Below are positions 1-11,332 of a stretch of 64,000 nt of DNA, piece after piece; positions within the stretch are counted from its first letter, which is position 1; each line of letters starts with the position of its first letter. A program made the translations under genes and the position numbers. The stretch covers positions 212,077,635 through 212,141,634 of the forward strand of contig NC_077228.1 of NCBI RefSeq assembly GCF_027887165.1, read 5' to 3'. This stretch comes from Monodelphis domestica. Taxonomy: Eukaryota > Chordata > Mammalia > Didelphimorphia > Didelphidae. Below the pieces are notes generated by a model. The model was given only the letters and a program-made list of their open reading frames with translations, was not told the origin of the DNA and ran no database searches.

Positions 1-115
1 AAGGCAGAAGAATGGCAACGGGGATCAAACCCAGGGTCACACAACTAGGAAGTATCTGAAACCAAATTTGAACCCAGGACCTTCCATCTGTAGGCCTGAC
101 TACCTGGCTGCCTCT
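1..115 (-). mobile_element. SINE family A (CORE-type), partial at window edge
   Basis: Reverse complement of the family A body: gggtcacacaactaggaagt, then ttgaacccaggacc and the tRNA-like head. The 3' end lies before base 1. Confidence 0.8.
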
Positions 116-753
116 CTCACAGATTTCTATGGACACACAATGCAGAAAGATACAGATGTTTTTTAACAGGTCTGCTGTGTAGATTTATTTTGTTGGGGTT
201 AGCAATAATGATGCCTCACAAAAGAGACATTGAAAAAAAAATTTTTTAATGCACAGGAGAGAAGAAAAAAGATCAAAAGGAAACAGACAAGAAGGATAGA
301 TTTGAAAGTACTGTGTATATTTGTTATATACTTGACTTGGTTTTAATTTACTTTTTTTCAAATAACAAGCATTTATTTTCTCTCCTTCCTACCTTCTCCC
401 ACCAACTGAAGAAAAATAAAACTCATTTAGCAAATATACATTGTTATATTCATCAAGCAAAACAAATTTACATACTGGCTCTATCCAAAAATATGTCACA
501 TTAATTATATATATTTTTTTAAGGCAAGTCGTATGAAATGGAGATTTATGGCTTTGTACAGAATTCCCTTTTTGTATTCCTTTGTGTATATGAAAATGTT
601 CTTTTTTGTGTGTTCAGGTTGAGGATTTTTTAAAAAGAAAAAAGTTAAAAAGACAAAGTCTCTGTTCATTGGAACATTTATTCAAATGAACAGAGAATGG
701 AAGGTTAAGAAGGAAATGCAAACAAGCAGGACAGCTTGAAAAGAACATGTTGG

Positions 754-1354
754 TAGCTGTGCTCTTTGTGGTAGCCAAAAATTGGAAAATGAGGGGATGC
801 CCTTTAATTGGGGAATGGCTGAACAAATTGTGGTATATGTTGGTGATAATACTATTGCGCTCAAAGGAATAATAAAGTGGAGGAATTCCATGGAGACTGG
901 AACAATCTCTAGGATTAATGCAGAGTGAGAAGAACAGAACCAGGAGAACATTGTACACAGAGACTGATACACTGTGGTACAATCGAATGTAATGGACTCC
1001 TCCATTAGTGGCAATGCAGTGATCCTGAATAATCCTGATGGATCTACCAGAAAGAACACTATGCACATTCAGAGGAAAAACTGTGGGAGTAGAAACACCG
1101 AAGAAAAACAACTGCTTGAATACATGGGTCGAGGGGAAATGGCTGGGGGTGTAGATTCTAAATGAACATCCTAATGCAAACACCAACAACATGGAAATAG
1201 ATTTTGATCAAGGACACATGTAATACCCAGTGGAATTGTGTGTCAGCTATGGGAAGGTAGGAGGGGAAGGGAAGGGAGGGAAATAATGTGATTCTTATAA
1301 CCAAGGAATAATGTTCTAAATTGACTAAATAAATTAATTTAAATTTTCAAAAAA
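754..1354 (+). mobile_element. 5'-truncated L1 3' end with perfect 16-bp target duplication
   Basis: Contains the L1 3'-end wording aattggggaatggctgaaca and agaaccaggagaacattgta, and ends in an A-rich tail. The 16 bases gaaaagaacatgttgg occur at 738-753 and again at 1355-1370, so the insertion boundaries are exact (601 bp). Confidence 0.85.
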
Positions 1355-2261
1355 GAAAAGAACATGTTGGATTTATTACATACTTTTTTAAAAAGTAAGC
1401 TTACATAATAGGGATTCATAGTTTCACATATAATCTTTTTTGTTCTCTTTTGCCTAGGGACATTTTCTTTGGGGATGGGTAGTGTTGGTTAATTTTTTTT
1501 TATTTTAAAGAGAAAAAATCATTCCCATTGTATGTGATTGTTCACTTTAGGCTTTCAATTTACTCTGGAACACATGTCACTTGACCTCACAAAAGAAATG
1601 CCCATGTGTTGGTGTGGAGAGTGAGATTTTCCAGAATTAATATATAAAGATATGAATTTCTTCTCACTTGTTTTGTCGTTTCATCTGGAAGCTAACCGTC
1701 TCCTGAATGGTTTAGGTCCTACTAAAGCAGACACAAGGCTAGCTGACACTTATCATTTTTCCAGCATATTAGGATCTACTGGAGCTTGTGCTTTCCTGGC
1801 ATAGCTTTGGAGAATCCTGGAGGACTTTAATGGAAAAATACTGATATTTACAAAGAATTCTCAATAAAATTTATTCCAATTCCCCACCCTCCTCCTTTGT
1901 TCCCCCTACACACCCAGAATGTTGCACCACAGGGAGCTCCCTGATTTGCTAAATCCCCATCACCTTTCTCCTTGGTGGTACTTCAGTAATCCAGGTTATC
2001 TCCAATAGAGCATCCCTCTTCCATCTATATGAATTGAAACTCTTCTACAGTGTAGTATATGTTCTTTAAGGCTACTTTGGAGTAAAAAAAGAAAAAATCA
2101 TCACCCAGCAACCAAAGGGATAGTGAAGTCTTTCTGTGTTTATCAACACCAGTCATTAAACAACAAAAATTGCCACCAAAGTAGATACAAATTCAAAATT
2201 TCAGGGTGGGTGAGATGGGCTAAAGGTTACCTTACATCAGCACAGTTTTTCCTTTTATTTG

Positions 2262-2392
2262 CTTTTTTCTTTTCCTTCCTTTGTTCCTTCCCTCCTTCCT
2301 TCTTTTCTTTTTCTTTTTCTTTCCTTCTACCTTCTTTCCTTCCTTTCTTTCTTCCTTTTCTTCTTTCTTTGCTTCTTTCTTGTAGCTTTATT
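2262..2392. repeat. Polypyrimidine (CTTT/CCTT) tract
   Basis: About 130 bases almost wholly C and T, made of cttt, cctt and ttcc units. Chance reading frames through it are compositional. Confidence 0.8.
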
Positions 2393-3540
2393 TATATTTT
2401 ATTTCATTTTTATTATCATGCAAAACACACTTCCATATTGTCATTGTTGTAAGAGCAAATTCATACATAACCAAAACCCCCAAATAAAACCATAAATACA
2501 CTGATATGAAAGATGATTCCAACAGTTCTTCCTCTGGAGATGAGGAACATTCTTTGTCATAAGTTTTTCAGGATTGTCCCAGATCAGTGGATTGCTCAGA
2601 GGAGCTGTAGGAAAGGATGGCTAGCAGGGCATAGCGATGCAGGCTGGCAGCCTGGGATGGTGCAAGATCAAAATTCCACAGACCTTGGCTGGGTCAAGAT
2701 TCTAAGGCAGTTGAAGAGGCTTTTCTCTCAAGCTAGTCAGACCTGAAGGTGTACCTAGTGGTCTCCCTGAAGAACCAGTTGAGGAGCTGCCAAGGACTTT
2801 GGATTGTTAATAAGGTTGAGTGAGTGTTCCCCTTCACATTGATGGACATTGTGAATGGTGAGAACCTTCTCCCTTTTTGGACCTTGTGAGGACACTACAA
2901 CGTGACTCTGCTGTCTAACCCAACCATCTGGAGTTGAGGAGAATCTGGCCCTGTGGACATTGTTAACCCCTTGTAGTTTAGTTTTAGTTAAGTTAAGGTT
3001 TAATTAAGTTTAATACCTGGGTGGGTTAATAGAAGTAGTACTTCCCTAAATCCCCTTCAATTCCCTTTATCCTTTTAATTAAATATACCTCGGTTATTTA
3101 TTTTATTAGTGTCCTCTTCTGTTACCCTTCCCTGAAACCTTTCCCTGAAACCTTCCCTATAACAGTTTTTACTATAACAGTCGTTTTCACAGATAAACAT
3201 CATCCAAAATTGCTGTTAACATGTACAATGTTCTCTCAGTTCTGCTTATTTTGCTCAGCATCAGTTCCTGAAGACCTTTCCAGATCTTTCTGAAATCATC
3301 CTGCTTATTGTTTCTTTTTTAATTAACAAATTTCCACGTTTTCCAAAGTTATATGATCAATATTGTCTCCCTTTTCCCCTCCTCATTCTGAGAGCTGACA
3401 TTGCTGATAATTTCTTATAGCATAATTTGTTCAGCCATTCCCCAATTAAGGGACATCCTTTTAGTTTCCAATTCTTTGTCACCACAAAAAGAGCAGCTAT
3501 TAATATTTTTGTACAAGAGGATCCTTTCTCCTCTGTAATC
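2390..3540 (-). mobile_element. Reverse L1 fragment split by the solo LTR
   Basis: Bases 2390-2600 match the L1-derived segment at 24560-24850 (ttcctcagaactgtcc-like text). Bases 3180-3540 are the reverse complement of the 770-1000 type of L1 sequence (cagccattccccaattaagg, accacaaaaagagcagctat). The LTR at 2606-3164 separates the halves. Confidence 0.6.
2606..3164 (+). mobile_element. Solo LTR, same family as 10753-11332, inserted in an L1 fragment
   Basis: The block runs from TGTAGGAAAG to CCCTATAACA, about 559 bp. It shares with 10753-11332 the order and wording of several blocks (ggctgg-tca-gattctaag, ggacactaca, ctgctgtctaaccca, gagaatctgg), an ATTAAA signal (3078-3083) and the terminal TAACA. 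L1-like sequence lies on both sides (2390-2600 and 3180-3540), so it is a solo LTR and not the 5' LTR of the pol remnant. Confidence 0.7.
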
Positions 3541-3872
3541 CAGCACAGTTTTCTAGAACCCAGGTTGACCTCTATTTCTCAATGAAGGACTTCAGTGAGA
3601 AGAACAGCTCTCTAAAAGGACCAAATAAGGTTAAACTTAAAGGGAAAACATCTCGCAGTAATGCTATAATTTCTGTACATTTAAAAAATTTTCCTTCTTG
3701 GAAGCCTTTTTAATCCTGGTCAATTTTTCTCTAACTTATTGAAGAGTCTCTGACACCTTGACCAGAAACTTAGGAAAGAAGGTGAAAAATCTCTTCAGGC
3801 ATCTTCTGGAGGCCAGGCTGAGGCAGTGGGAAAAATGTTCCTTGGAGAAAAGGCTTTAAAAGTATTTCCTAG

Positions 3873-4076
3873 AGAGCAGCTGGGTAGCTCAGTGGATTGA
3901 GAGCCAGGCCTCGATACAGGAAGTCCTAGGCTCAAATCTGGACACAGATACTTCCTAACTGTATGACCCTGGGCAAGTCATTTAACCCCCATTGCCTAGC
4001 CCTTACCACTCTTCTGCCTTGGAACCAATACACAGTATTGATTCTAAGGTAGAAGGTAAAGGTTTTTTTTTTTTTT
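3873..4076 (+). mobile_element. SINE family A, near full length
   Basis: Complete order of family A: gcagctgggtagctcagtgg head, gtgaccctgggcaagtca-like core (here tatgaccctgggcaagtcat), and cagtattgattctaagg tail followed by T-rich sequence. Confidence 0.9.
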
Positions 4077-4450
4077 AAGTCTTTTCCTACATCCAAAGGG
4101 TATTTCTCCCCACAATATATATATTTTCCAAGACCCAAAGACTACCCTACCTTCCCACCTAGGAGCTGTGGGTTTATAAGATCCTGGATTCATATTGGTG
4201 AGGGAAAAACCTAAGCCCAAAGAAGGACAGAGCTGCTCTCTCACTGTAACCCCATCCTAAGGTAAAATCCCAGGAATATTAAAAAACAAGAAAAAAACCA
4301 CTTTCCCTTCCTCTTCCTCCTCAGATCCCCTCCCTTTCCTCACAGCAGAACACCTCCTCTCATACCTTTTCAAGACAGTTGAGGCCATACATTGTCACCT
4401 CCCTCTTCTTGATTCTATATTTTGAATTCCCTCAGCATTAGCCTCTATTC

Positions 4451-4665
4451 TCATGTTGGTGAACCTATGGCACAAGTGCCAGAGGGGACTGCTTCCTTCC
4501 CCCTCTCAACAGCATCTGAGGATATTTTTCACATCACCCACCACTCTGCCCAGCAGCCCAATGGGAGCACTTCCTCCCTCCCCTGTCTGGAGTAAGGGGG
4601 GAGGCTCACATGTGTCATAAGGGTGCAGTTTGGGCACTCCATCTCTAAAAGGTTCACCATCATTG
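4451..4665 (+). mobile_element. Non-autonomous hAT-type DNA transposon, 215 bp, 8-bp TSD
   Basis: The left end is TCATGTTGGTGAACC and the right end GGTTCACCATCATTG, imperfect inverted repeats. The 8 bases ctctattc flank it at 4443-4450 and 4666-4673. The size, ends and 8-bp duplication with central TA fit a hAT element. Related copies lie at 27781-28086 and 45452-45616. Confidence 0.82.
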
Positions 4666-4819
4666 CTCTATTCTCTCCACCTTCACTTCAGACTCAGAGG
4701 AAAAGTCATCCTTCTTCTAGCCAAGGTTAATCTCTCTTCTTATTGTCCTGATCCTCCTAATGCTACTGCCATTACTCTAAGATCATTTTTAATATATCTT
4801 GTCTATATTTTGGCTGGTT

Positions 4820-4945
4820 GTTATCTTTCCAATTAGACTTCAGTATCCTTGCAGAAATTGTTTTTGGCTTTCCTTTGCATCCCCAGTGCTTAGCTATACC
4901 TGGCACTGAGTAGGGGCTTAATAAATGCTTGTTGACTTGACTTAG
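4820..4945 (+). mobile_element. L2 3' end
   Basis: Ends in cctggcactgagtaggggct then taataaatgcttgttgac, the standard L2 terminal wording. Confidence 0.75.
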
Positions 4946-5224
4946 CATTCCACTGATGTCATCTCTTCCCATCTTCTCCCCTTATCTTCTTCAGTCATCT
5001 CTCATTTTCTAATATTTAACTTCTCCTTGTCCCCTTACTTTTTCAACTTTGACTACAAACATTCCAGGTATCCCACATCCTTCAAAACAAACTTTACTTC
5101 ATATCCCCTTGGGCTATCATTCAGTGCCAGTCATTCCTTTCATTGCCAAACTCCTGAAAGAAGCTATCTTCACTCATTGCCCCATTTCTCCATATTTCAC
5201 TCACTTTTTTTTAGTCCTTATCTT

Positions 5225-5405
5225 CCAACTTATAATCATTACTGTGTATTGGTTCCAAGGCAAAAGAGCAGTAAGGACTAGACAGTGGAATTTAATTGAC
5301 TTGCCCAAGGTCACACAACTAATAAGTGGCTGAGGTTGGATTTGAACTCATATCTTCCTGACTCCAAGTCCAGCACCCTATTCACTACACCACCTACCTG
5401 CCCCC
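5225..5405 (-). mobile_element. SINE family A nested in L2
   Basis: Reverse-complement family A: actgtgtattggttccaagg tail, gacttgcccaaggtcacaca core, then head ending in acctacctgcccc. Confidence 0.85.
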
Positions 5406-5419
5406 AAAAGTAGAATAAT

Positions 5420-5475
5420 GTTGTTCAATCATTTCAGTCATGTCTGACTCTTTGTCATCCCATTTTTCTGGATAT
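5420..5475 (-). mobile_element. SINE family B / RTE tail fragment
   Basis: gttcaatcatttcagtcatg then tctgactctttgtcatccca is the reverse of the 'gagtcggacatgactgaa' RTE-like tail. Confidence 0.6.
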
Positions 5476-6367
5476 TTTCATGATCTACCTATCTTCCTTC
5501 TCAACTTTCTTTTCTCTATCCAGTATCACCAGTATCCCACCTTCTTTGCACTAGTAGATCCCATGGCTCCTTCCTATTTCCTCTTCTCTTCTCTCACTCT
5601 GTTTTCTCTCTAATTAGACTCAGCTCTCATATTATCTTTGGGGAAATAACTCCCAAAAAGACATATTCAACCTTTATTTCCCTCTTGAGCTCCAGACCCA
5701 TCTGAACAGTCCAAATGTCTGCTAGAGTTCTCTGCCTGAGTGTCTCATAGATATCTCAAATTCAACATGGAGCTCTATCTCTTTCCCTAAAAACCCACTT
5801 CCTTAGGTTCCCAGCCTTCCTATCACCCAGATTTGCAAGCTTAGAATCAGCCTTGCTATTTCACTCTCTCTCACTCTCACTATCCAATTACCAATCCTGA
5901 CCATTCTCCCTCCACATCTTACATCTTGCCCTTTCCCTGACTCACACAACTATCAACCTTGTTCAGTCTATCCTTTTTCACCTGAGCTATTGTAAGCTTC
6001 CTGCTTAGTCTGATTACCTCCATTTGCTCCCCTTTCCACTCCATCCAAGCTACAAAACTGATATTCTCAAAGCACAGACACCACTTCTCTGCTCAAAGAA
6101 CTTCATGATAGCCTCTAGGATAAAATACAAATGTTTCTGTTTATCATTTAAAGTCCTCTACAGTCTGACTCCATCTTATCTTTCTAAATAGATTTTATAT
6201 TAATTCTCATTATGTACTCTATAGTCTGGCCAAACTGAGCTGCTTGCTGCTCCTTACACATGACATTTCGTGTCTACTCCAGGATCTTTGTACAAGTTAT
6301 TCCCCCATGCTTGGACTCCTTCTCCCCTTTACACTTTTACCTTTTAAAATCCCTAGCACCAAGGAAT

Positions 6368-6560
6368 GTAGGTAGCTGGATGGTTTGAAAGGTAGGCCTA
6401 GAGAGGGGTAGTCCTGGGTTCAAATTTGACTTCAGATGCTTCCTAGCTAGCTGACCCTGGGCAAGTCACTTAACCCCCATTGCCTAGCCCTTACTACTCT
6501 TTTGCCTTGGAACCAATCCATAGTATTGATTCCAAGATGGAAGGTAAAGGTTTTAAAAAA
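6368..6560 (+). mobile_element. SINE family A nested in L2
   Basis: gtaggtagctggatggtttg head, ctgaccctgggcaagtcact core, and agtattgattccaagatgga tail with A-run; L2 sequence resumes after it. Confidence 0.88.
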
Positions 6561-6671
6561 ATCCCTAGCTCTCTTTAAGGCTCAGTTCAAATGCTACTTC
6601 TTCTCATTTCCCCTAGTTAGTTCACATTCCCATAAATGACTATATTTATTTCTTATGTGTAACACCATGTA

Positions 6672-8722
6672 TTGAACATTGGAACCTTTTATTGTGTACT
6701 GACACAGACTTTAGGACAAAGTTATCGTCCAATTGGATATTATAGTTGTCAGCTTGATCCAATAGCTGCTGGTACAGTTCCTTGTCTAAGGGGTGTAGCA
6801 GCTGCTGCTGTGTTAGTCCAGAAGTCAGCCAACTTAATTTTGGGATATCCATTGACCATATATTGTTCACATCAAATAGAAGCACTAAGGAGGAAATTTC
6901 ATATGCAAGTATATTCAGAGCAACAAATTTCTAAATATGAAATTATTCTCCTAGGTACTGAGAACATCCAGTTGAGGAGGTATAGTGTATTAAATCCAGC
7001 TACACTTCTTCCTGATTTGCCAAAGAATGGTAAAACATTACATAAGTGTGTAGAAGTAGTAGATTTAGTGGATATGCATAGGATGAATTTAAAAGACACT
7101 CCAATTGAAAATCCAGTCTTGGTGTTATTCACTGATGGATCTTCATATTTGCATAATGGAATTTGATGTACAAGTGCTGCAGTTGTCACAGAATTTGAGA
7201 CACTGTGGTATGGCTCATTACCTAGTAACCTTAATACTTAAGGGGCAGAGTTGGTTGCTTTGAAGCAAGGATGTCTTCTAGCTGAGGGTAAAAGTGCAAA
7301 TATTTATACAGACTCTTGTTATGCATTTTCTATATGTCATGCTACAGGAAAGATCTAGAAACAACAAGGTTTTATTACTGCATTGGGAAAACCAATTGCT
7401 CATGCAGAAATAACAACTGAGTTGTTGGATACTATCCAAAAACCTAAACAGCTAGCAGTGATCCTTTGTAGAAGTCATACTAGTGGCAGAGATTCAGTCT
7501 CTAAAGGAAATCATAGAGCTGATATAACTGCTGCCAGGAATTAATTTATCAACTATTGAATCTGATGATCTAGAAAAAGCTTATGTAGACTCAGAAATTC
7601 AGAAGTGGAAGGAGAGAACATGGAATCTGGGTTGCAGACACTGAAAAACAGCTGTTACCAAAAGATTTATATACCTATTTGTGTCAAGTCATTCACACAA
7701 AATGTCATTTTGGTATTTAGGCTTTAGTAGTCTCTGTAAAGAGGCAATGGGTAGCACCAGGAATAAATATTGTAGCAAATAAGATCTGTACAAGTTATTC
7801 TGTTTGCCAAAAATTCAACCAAGGGGCATTCAAACAGAAAGGTTTAGGTGGTAGACCTTTTAGCATATTGTCCATTTGAGAGTCTGCAAATTGATTATAT
7901 CAGCATGCCAAAAGCTGGAAGATACAAATTTTGTCTGGTAATTGTGGACAGGTTGACAAAATGGCCTGAAGCATTTCCATCAAATACAATACAGCTAGTT
8001 TTGTGGTGAAAGTGTTGATTAAAGAAATTATTCCTAGATTTGGTGTACCACTTACCATAGACTCTGATAAAGGATCCCATTTCACCCAAGATATCCTAAA
8101 AAGAGTCTATGAGAATCTAGGAATAACACCTAAATATCATGTTCCTTATCACCCACAAAGTTCAGGTCAAGTGGAGTGTGTAAATAGAGAACTCAAGACT
8201 ATGGTGGGGGAGATCTGTGCTTAAACTCATCTCAAATGGCCAGAAATTCTTCCCATAGCTTTGTTTTACCTACGTACAAGACCAAGAGCAGATTCACATA
8301 TATCATCCTATGAAGTGCTCTTTGGACCTGCTCCACCACAGGCAAAAACTTGTAAGACAGTCTATACTTCTCTCTTAGGAGGAGATTGTCAACTTGCTTC
8401 TTACTTAAGTGCTTTACAACAAAGACTCAAAGAATTACATGATATGGGAGTATTAATTCAAACTGATCCTTTGGATTATTCTCTCCATAATTTCCAACCA
8501 GGAGACATTGTCTATGTAAAAAATTTTGCTAAAACATCAGCAACACAAGAGAGTTGGGTAGGACCTTATATAATTGTGTTAGTTTCACTATCTTCTGTAA
8601 AAGTATTAGGTAGAGATTCATGGTATCATTGTTCACATATAAAATTAGCACATGGAATTAATAATGAAAGTGTAAAAATTATTGAAGAAGAAAATGAAGA
8701 AGATGAGATTGTGGAAAATTGA
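6672..8722 (+). pseudogene. Endogenous retrovirus pol remnant (class I, gamma-like): RT end, RNase H, integrase
   Basis: A 5'-truncated, broken retroviral pol. Bases 6672-7164 encode the end of reverse transcriptase/connection (YRPIGYYSCQLDPIAAG, ILGYPLTIYC) and the start of RNase H (LVLFTDGSSY), then hit a TGA at about 7165. RNase H-like sequence continues with stops to about 7550. Integrase pieces follow: a first core Asp near 7893 (QIDYI), the block 8003-8224 with IDSDKGSHFT and YHPQSSGQVE, and a C-terminal part at 8261-8722. Gag, protease and the catalytic RT core are absent upstream, where L2 sequence abuts. Multiple stops and frame shifts rule out function. Class assignment rests on the integrase and connection motifs. 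Confidence 0.85.
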
Positions 8723-8737
8723 GAATCATCAGTCAAA

Positions 8738-8938
8738 TTGAGTCTGCAGTCAGAAAGATCAATAAAGAGATTCCAGTGGAAGAGGACATTTGAATGGAAG
8801 AGGATAATGCAGATGAAGAGGAGAATTCAGGAAATTAAGGACATTGTTAAAAAACCATATGGACATAAATATTTAAACAAAAACTTTGAGGAAATTTGCA
8901 ATGAAAAGGATCAAGTAATTAATGGACTAATGGATTAA
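8738..8938 (+). other. Short Lys/Arg/Glu-rich frame after the ERV integrase
   Basis: A 66-codon open frame directly after the pol end, rich in K, R and E and with no recognisable domain. It lies where an env start or pol tail would be in a provirus, but no env features (signal peptide, fusion peptide, transmembrane segment) are seen. Confidence 0.25.
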
Positions 8939-8940
8939 AA

Positions 8941-10740
8941 TTTTGGGTAATGTATTATAACTCAAAAACAACATAACATATATTCACACAAGCATTCATA
9001 AATACATTTACTGCCATGGATTTGGAGAAGAAGAATTCTTCAATCTAGATAAGATGAGAAGAGAAGAAAAATCTGAGGATTGGGTAAGTATATTACATGC
9101 AACAGTTACACAACACTAACATAACAGTAACACTGACATAACACTAGCAAAACAACATAACATAGCAAAAATAACAATATAAAAACACATAATAGTAGTA
9201 GTAGTCTCTCGGTAACCAAGGATGACTATTGTCTTTGTGTGTTTTTGTGCACAAAGACATTTGTGCATGAAGATTTAAGTGGAAAAGTCGATGCACAGAG
9301 ACAGTCCCACTCTCTCGGCGTTGGAAGCCTGGGTCCAGTGGCACGAAAAGTCATTACATCTGGAGACTTCCTCAGCTGCATTGGATGGCCGTGTTGTCTT
9401 TTGTGCTCCAACACACCCTAAGCACTCCACAGTGCTTTGCTGCATTGCCATCTCAGCCGTTGAACCTTTTTATTGGTTTCTTCCATCTGTTCAGCCGAAG
9501 CAGTCTTCACATGCTGGGTGAGCAAAGCCCTGGTTCACTAGGGGTCCACGACGACTCGATGGCTACCCTCACAAGGTACCCTCACAAGCCATTGCCCGGG
9601 GTGTGGCCGCTGCCGCATGCTAGCAGCTACTGGGAGCCACAAGTGAGAGCTGGGTGTCAGGTGAGGGTCAGAGGCTGGAGAGCTGCCCTAGGAGGGCACG
9701 ACAAGCCCTCCATACCAGAGATATTACCCCTCCCTGAGCACCCCATACACATACACATACACATAAACATGAATACATAAACATGGTTAGGTTAAATTGA
9801 TTCACTAGTTGAATGAGTGAGTGTATAGCTAGGGTACTAACAATGTTATAATTAGTTATAAATTAGTTACTAACAAAAAATAGTTAGATACTTAGTTTAG
9901 TAGAGGAGTAGACAGGAGATTTTGCAAATAGGATTTTAGTTAGATAACATTAAAATTTAAGATAGATAATATAAGGTAAGATAGTGAATTATATTACAAA
10001 ATGCATTACAACATACATAACAACATACATTACTTAGCACAAAAGATACATAACATCACATATCACACAAAATTGTAAATACATATGTAAATACATGTAA
10101 ATAGTGTATATAATAGTTAGGAGTTTAAAGTAATTGTATTGTAGCATATACGTTTTATATGTAACATATGTGTAGCATGTATAAATATGATGTGTGTATG
10201 TATGACATATGTATATTATATGTGTATTGTATGTGTAAACTTTATGTAGATAGATCATTTATGTTTAATTTTATCTATTGTTACATGTATTTTACATGAG
10301 AGAGTTTGATGTTTTGGTTTAATTTTCTTTGTAAAACTTATGCAATGTTGCATTTATTGTATTTTTCTGAATTTTTTTTCCTCTAAGTTTGATGTTAATG
10401 AATTGCAATAGTAGTAGAATGTTCTGTATTAGTTGATAAGAGTAGTATTTATGAGTTTAATGTTTTACATGAATGTTGTGCTTACCTTTTGCTTTTCATG
10501 TTATTTGCTTGTGCTTTTGCATATGTTTGATCTATATATGAAAATTTTTAATTGTTCATTATTTAATTCCCTTTTTCCTTTCCTTGATTAAATTCCTATA
10601 ATAGGGTAATATTAGATAGGTTAAGAGAGTTGAGTATAGGTTGTTTGTTATTTTGAGTAGATATTTTAGTTTAAGTAATATGTAAGTAAGTTAGTGCACA
10701 AATGCCAAAATGGTGTTTTCAACACAATTTCGGCTTTGTT
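8941..10740. other. AT-rich ERV interior without recognisable env, interrupted by a GC-richer repeat
   Basis: Between pol and the 3' LTR the sequence is AT-rich with no env-like frame. A CpG-richer block at about 9200-9720 interrupts it and is related to another copy at 32988-33300. From 9880 to 10740 there is only low-complexity AT-rich sequence. Confidence 0.4.
9203..9545 (+). repeat. Dispersed repeat X, CpG-rich copy
   Basis: Shares with 32988-33300 the order: taaccaaggatgact / gatttaagtg / cactctctc...gttggaag / gtccagtggca / ctaagc-ctcc / cttcacatgct. I do not recognise the family by name. This copy sits inside the ERV interior and is unusually CpG-rich for the neighbourhood. Confidence 0.5.
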
Positions 10741-10752
10741 CAAAGGGAGGAC
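10741..10752 (+). other. ERV polypurine tract
   Basis: caaagggaggac immediately precedes the TG of the 3' LTR. This is the expected place and composition for a plus-strand primer tract, and it fixes the provirus orientation as +. Confidence 0.65.
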
Positions 10753-11332
10753 TGTAGCAAGGGAAGTTGCAAAGTGGATTGCAAGGAATGATTGACAAGC
10801 CTGGATTCTATATGAGAGCTGGCTGGATCAGAATTCTAAGCTGTTGAAAGAGCAGTTTTTCAACTATGAGTCTGAAGCTGGAGGTCAAGACTGAAGGTGT
10901 GACTCTGGGACTCTCCCTGGATAAAGCCATCTTTCAAGCTGCCTGCCTTAGAATAACATCAAGACAAGGTTAAGAAGAAGTTCCCCATTCATTCTGTTGA
11001 ACAGTGATTTTGGAAAAGAATTTCCCCCTTCCCTGGAGCTTCTAAGGACACTACATCTGGATTTCTGCTGCCTAACCCACCAAGGACTCTGTGTGAGAAT
11101 CTGGGCTCCCTGTTTGGACTTATCCTTAGTTAACTTTAGTTTAGTTTAGTTTAGACAAGTTTAAGCTTAGAGAATAACTATAGTGGGTTTAGTATCTGGG
11201 GCTAATAGTAAGCTAGTCCATTATCCCCTTTCCTTCCCATCATTCCCTCCTTGTTAATAAACTTATTTATTTAACTGTGTGTTCTCCCTTCCTACAAACC
11301 TTTCCTTTTTCCCCTAAATTTCCATTGTAACA
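10753..11332 (+). mobile_element. 3' LTR of the class I-like ERV
   Basis: A 580-bp block from TGTAGCAAGG to ATTGTAACA, bounded by TG...CA. It has an internal AATAAA (11256-11261) and a TTTAG-type short repeat near 11131-11157. It follows the polypurine tract and is alignable by eye to the solo LTR at 2606-3164. Confidence 0.75.

Larger units (their letters stand above)
5027..6650 (+). mobile_element. L2 (LINE-2) body with two nested SINEs
   Basis: Degenerate L2 ORF sequence in + orientation: ccattgccaaactcctgaa region, tccaaatgtctgc, then ctgctcaaagaacttcatga, aaagtcctctacagtctgac, and ggctcagttcaaatgctac at the end. It is interrupted by a reverse SINE at 5225-5405 and a forward SINE at 6368-6560. 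No intact frame remains. Confidence 0.7.

Noticed and set aside
614-1192. 192- and 128-codon frames on the minus strand
   Set aside because: They run antisense through the L1 insertion at 754-1354 and show no recognisable protein.
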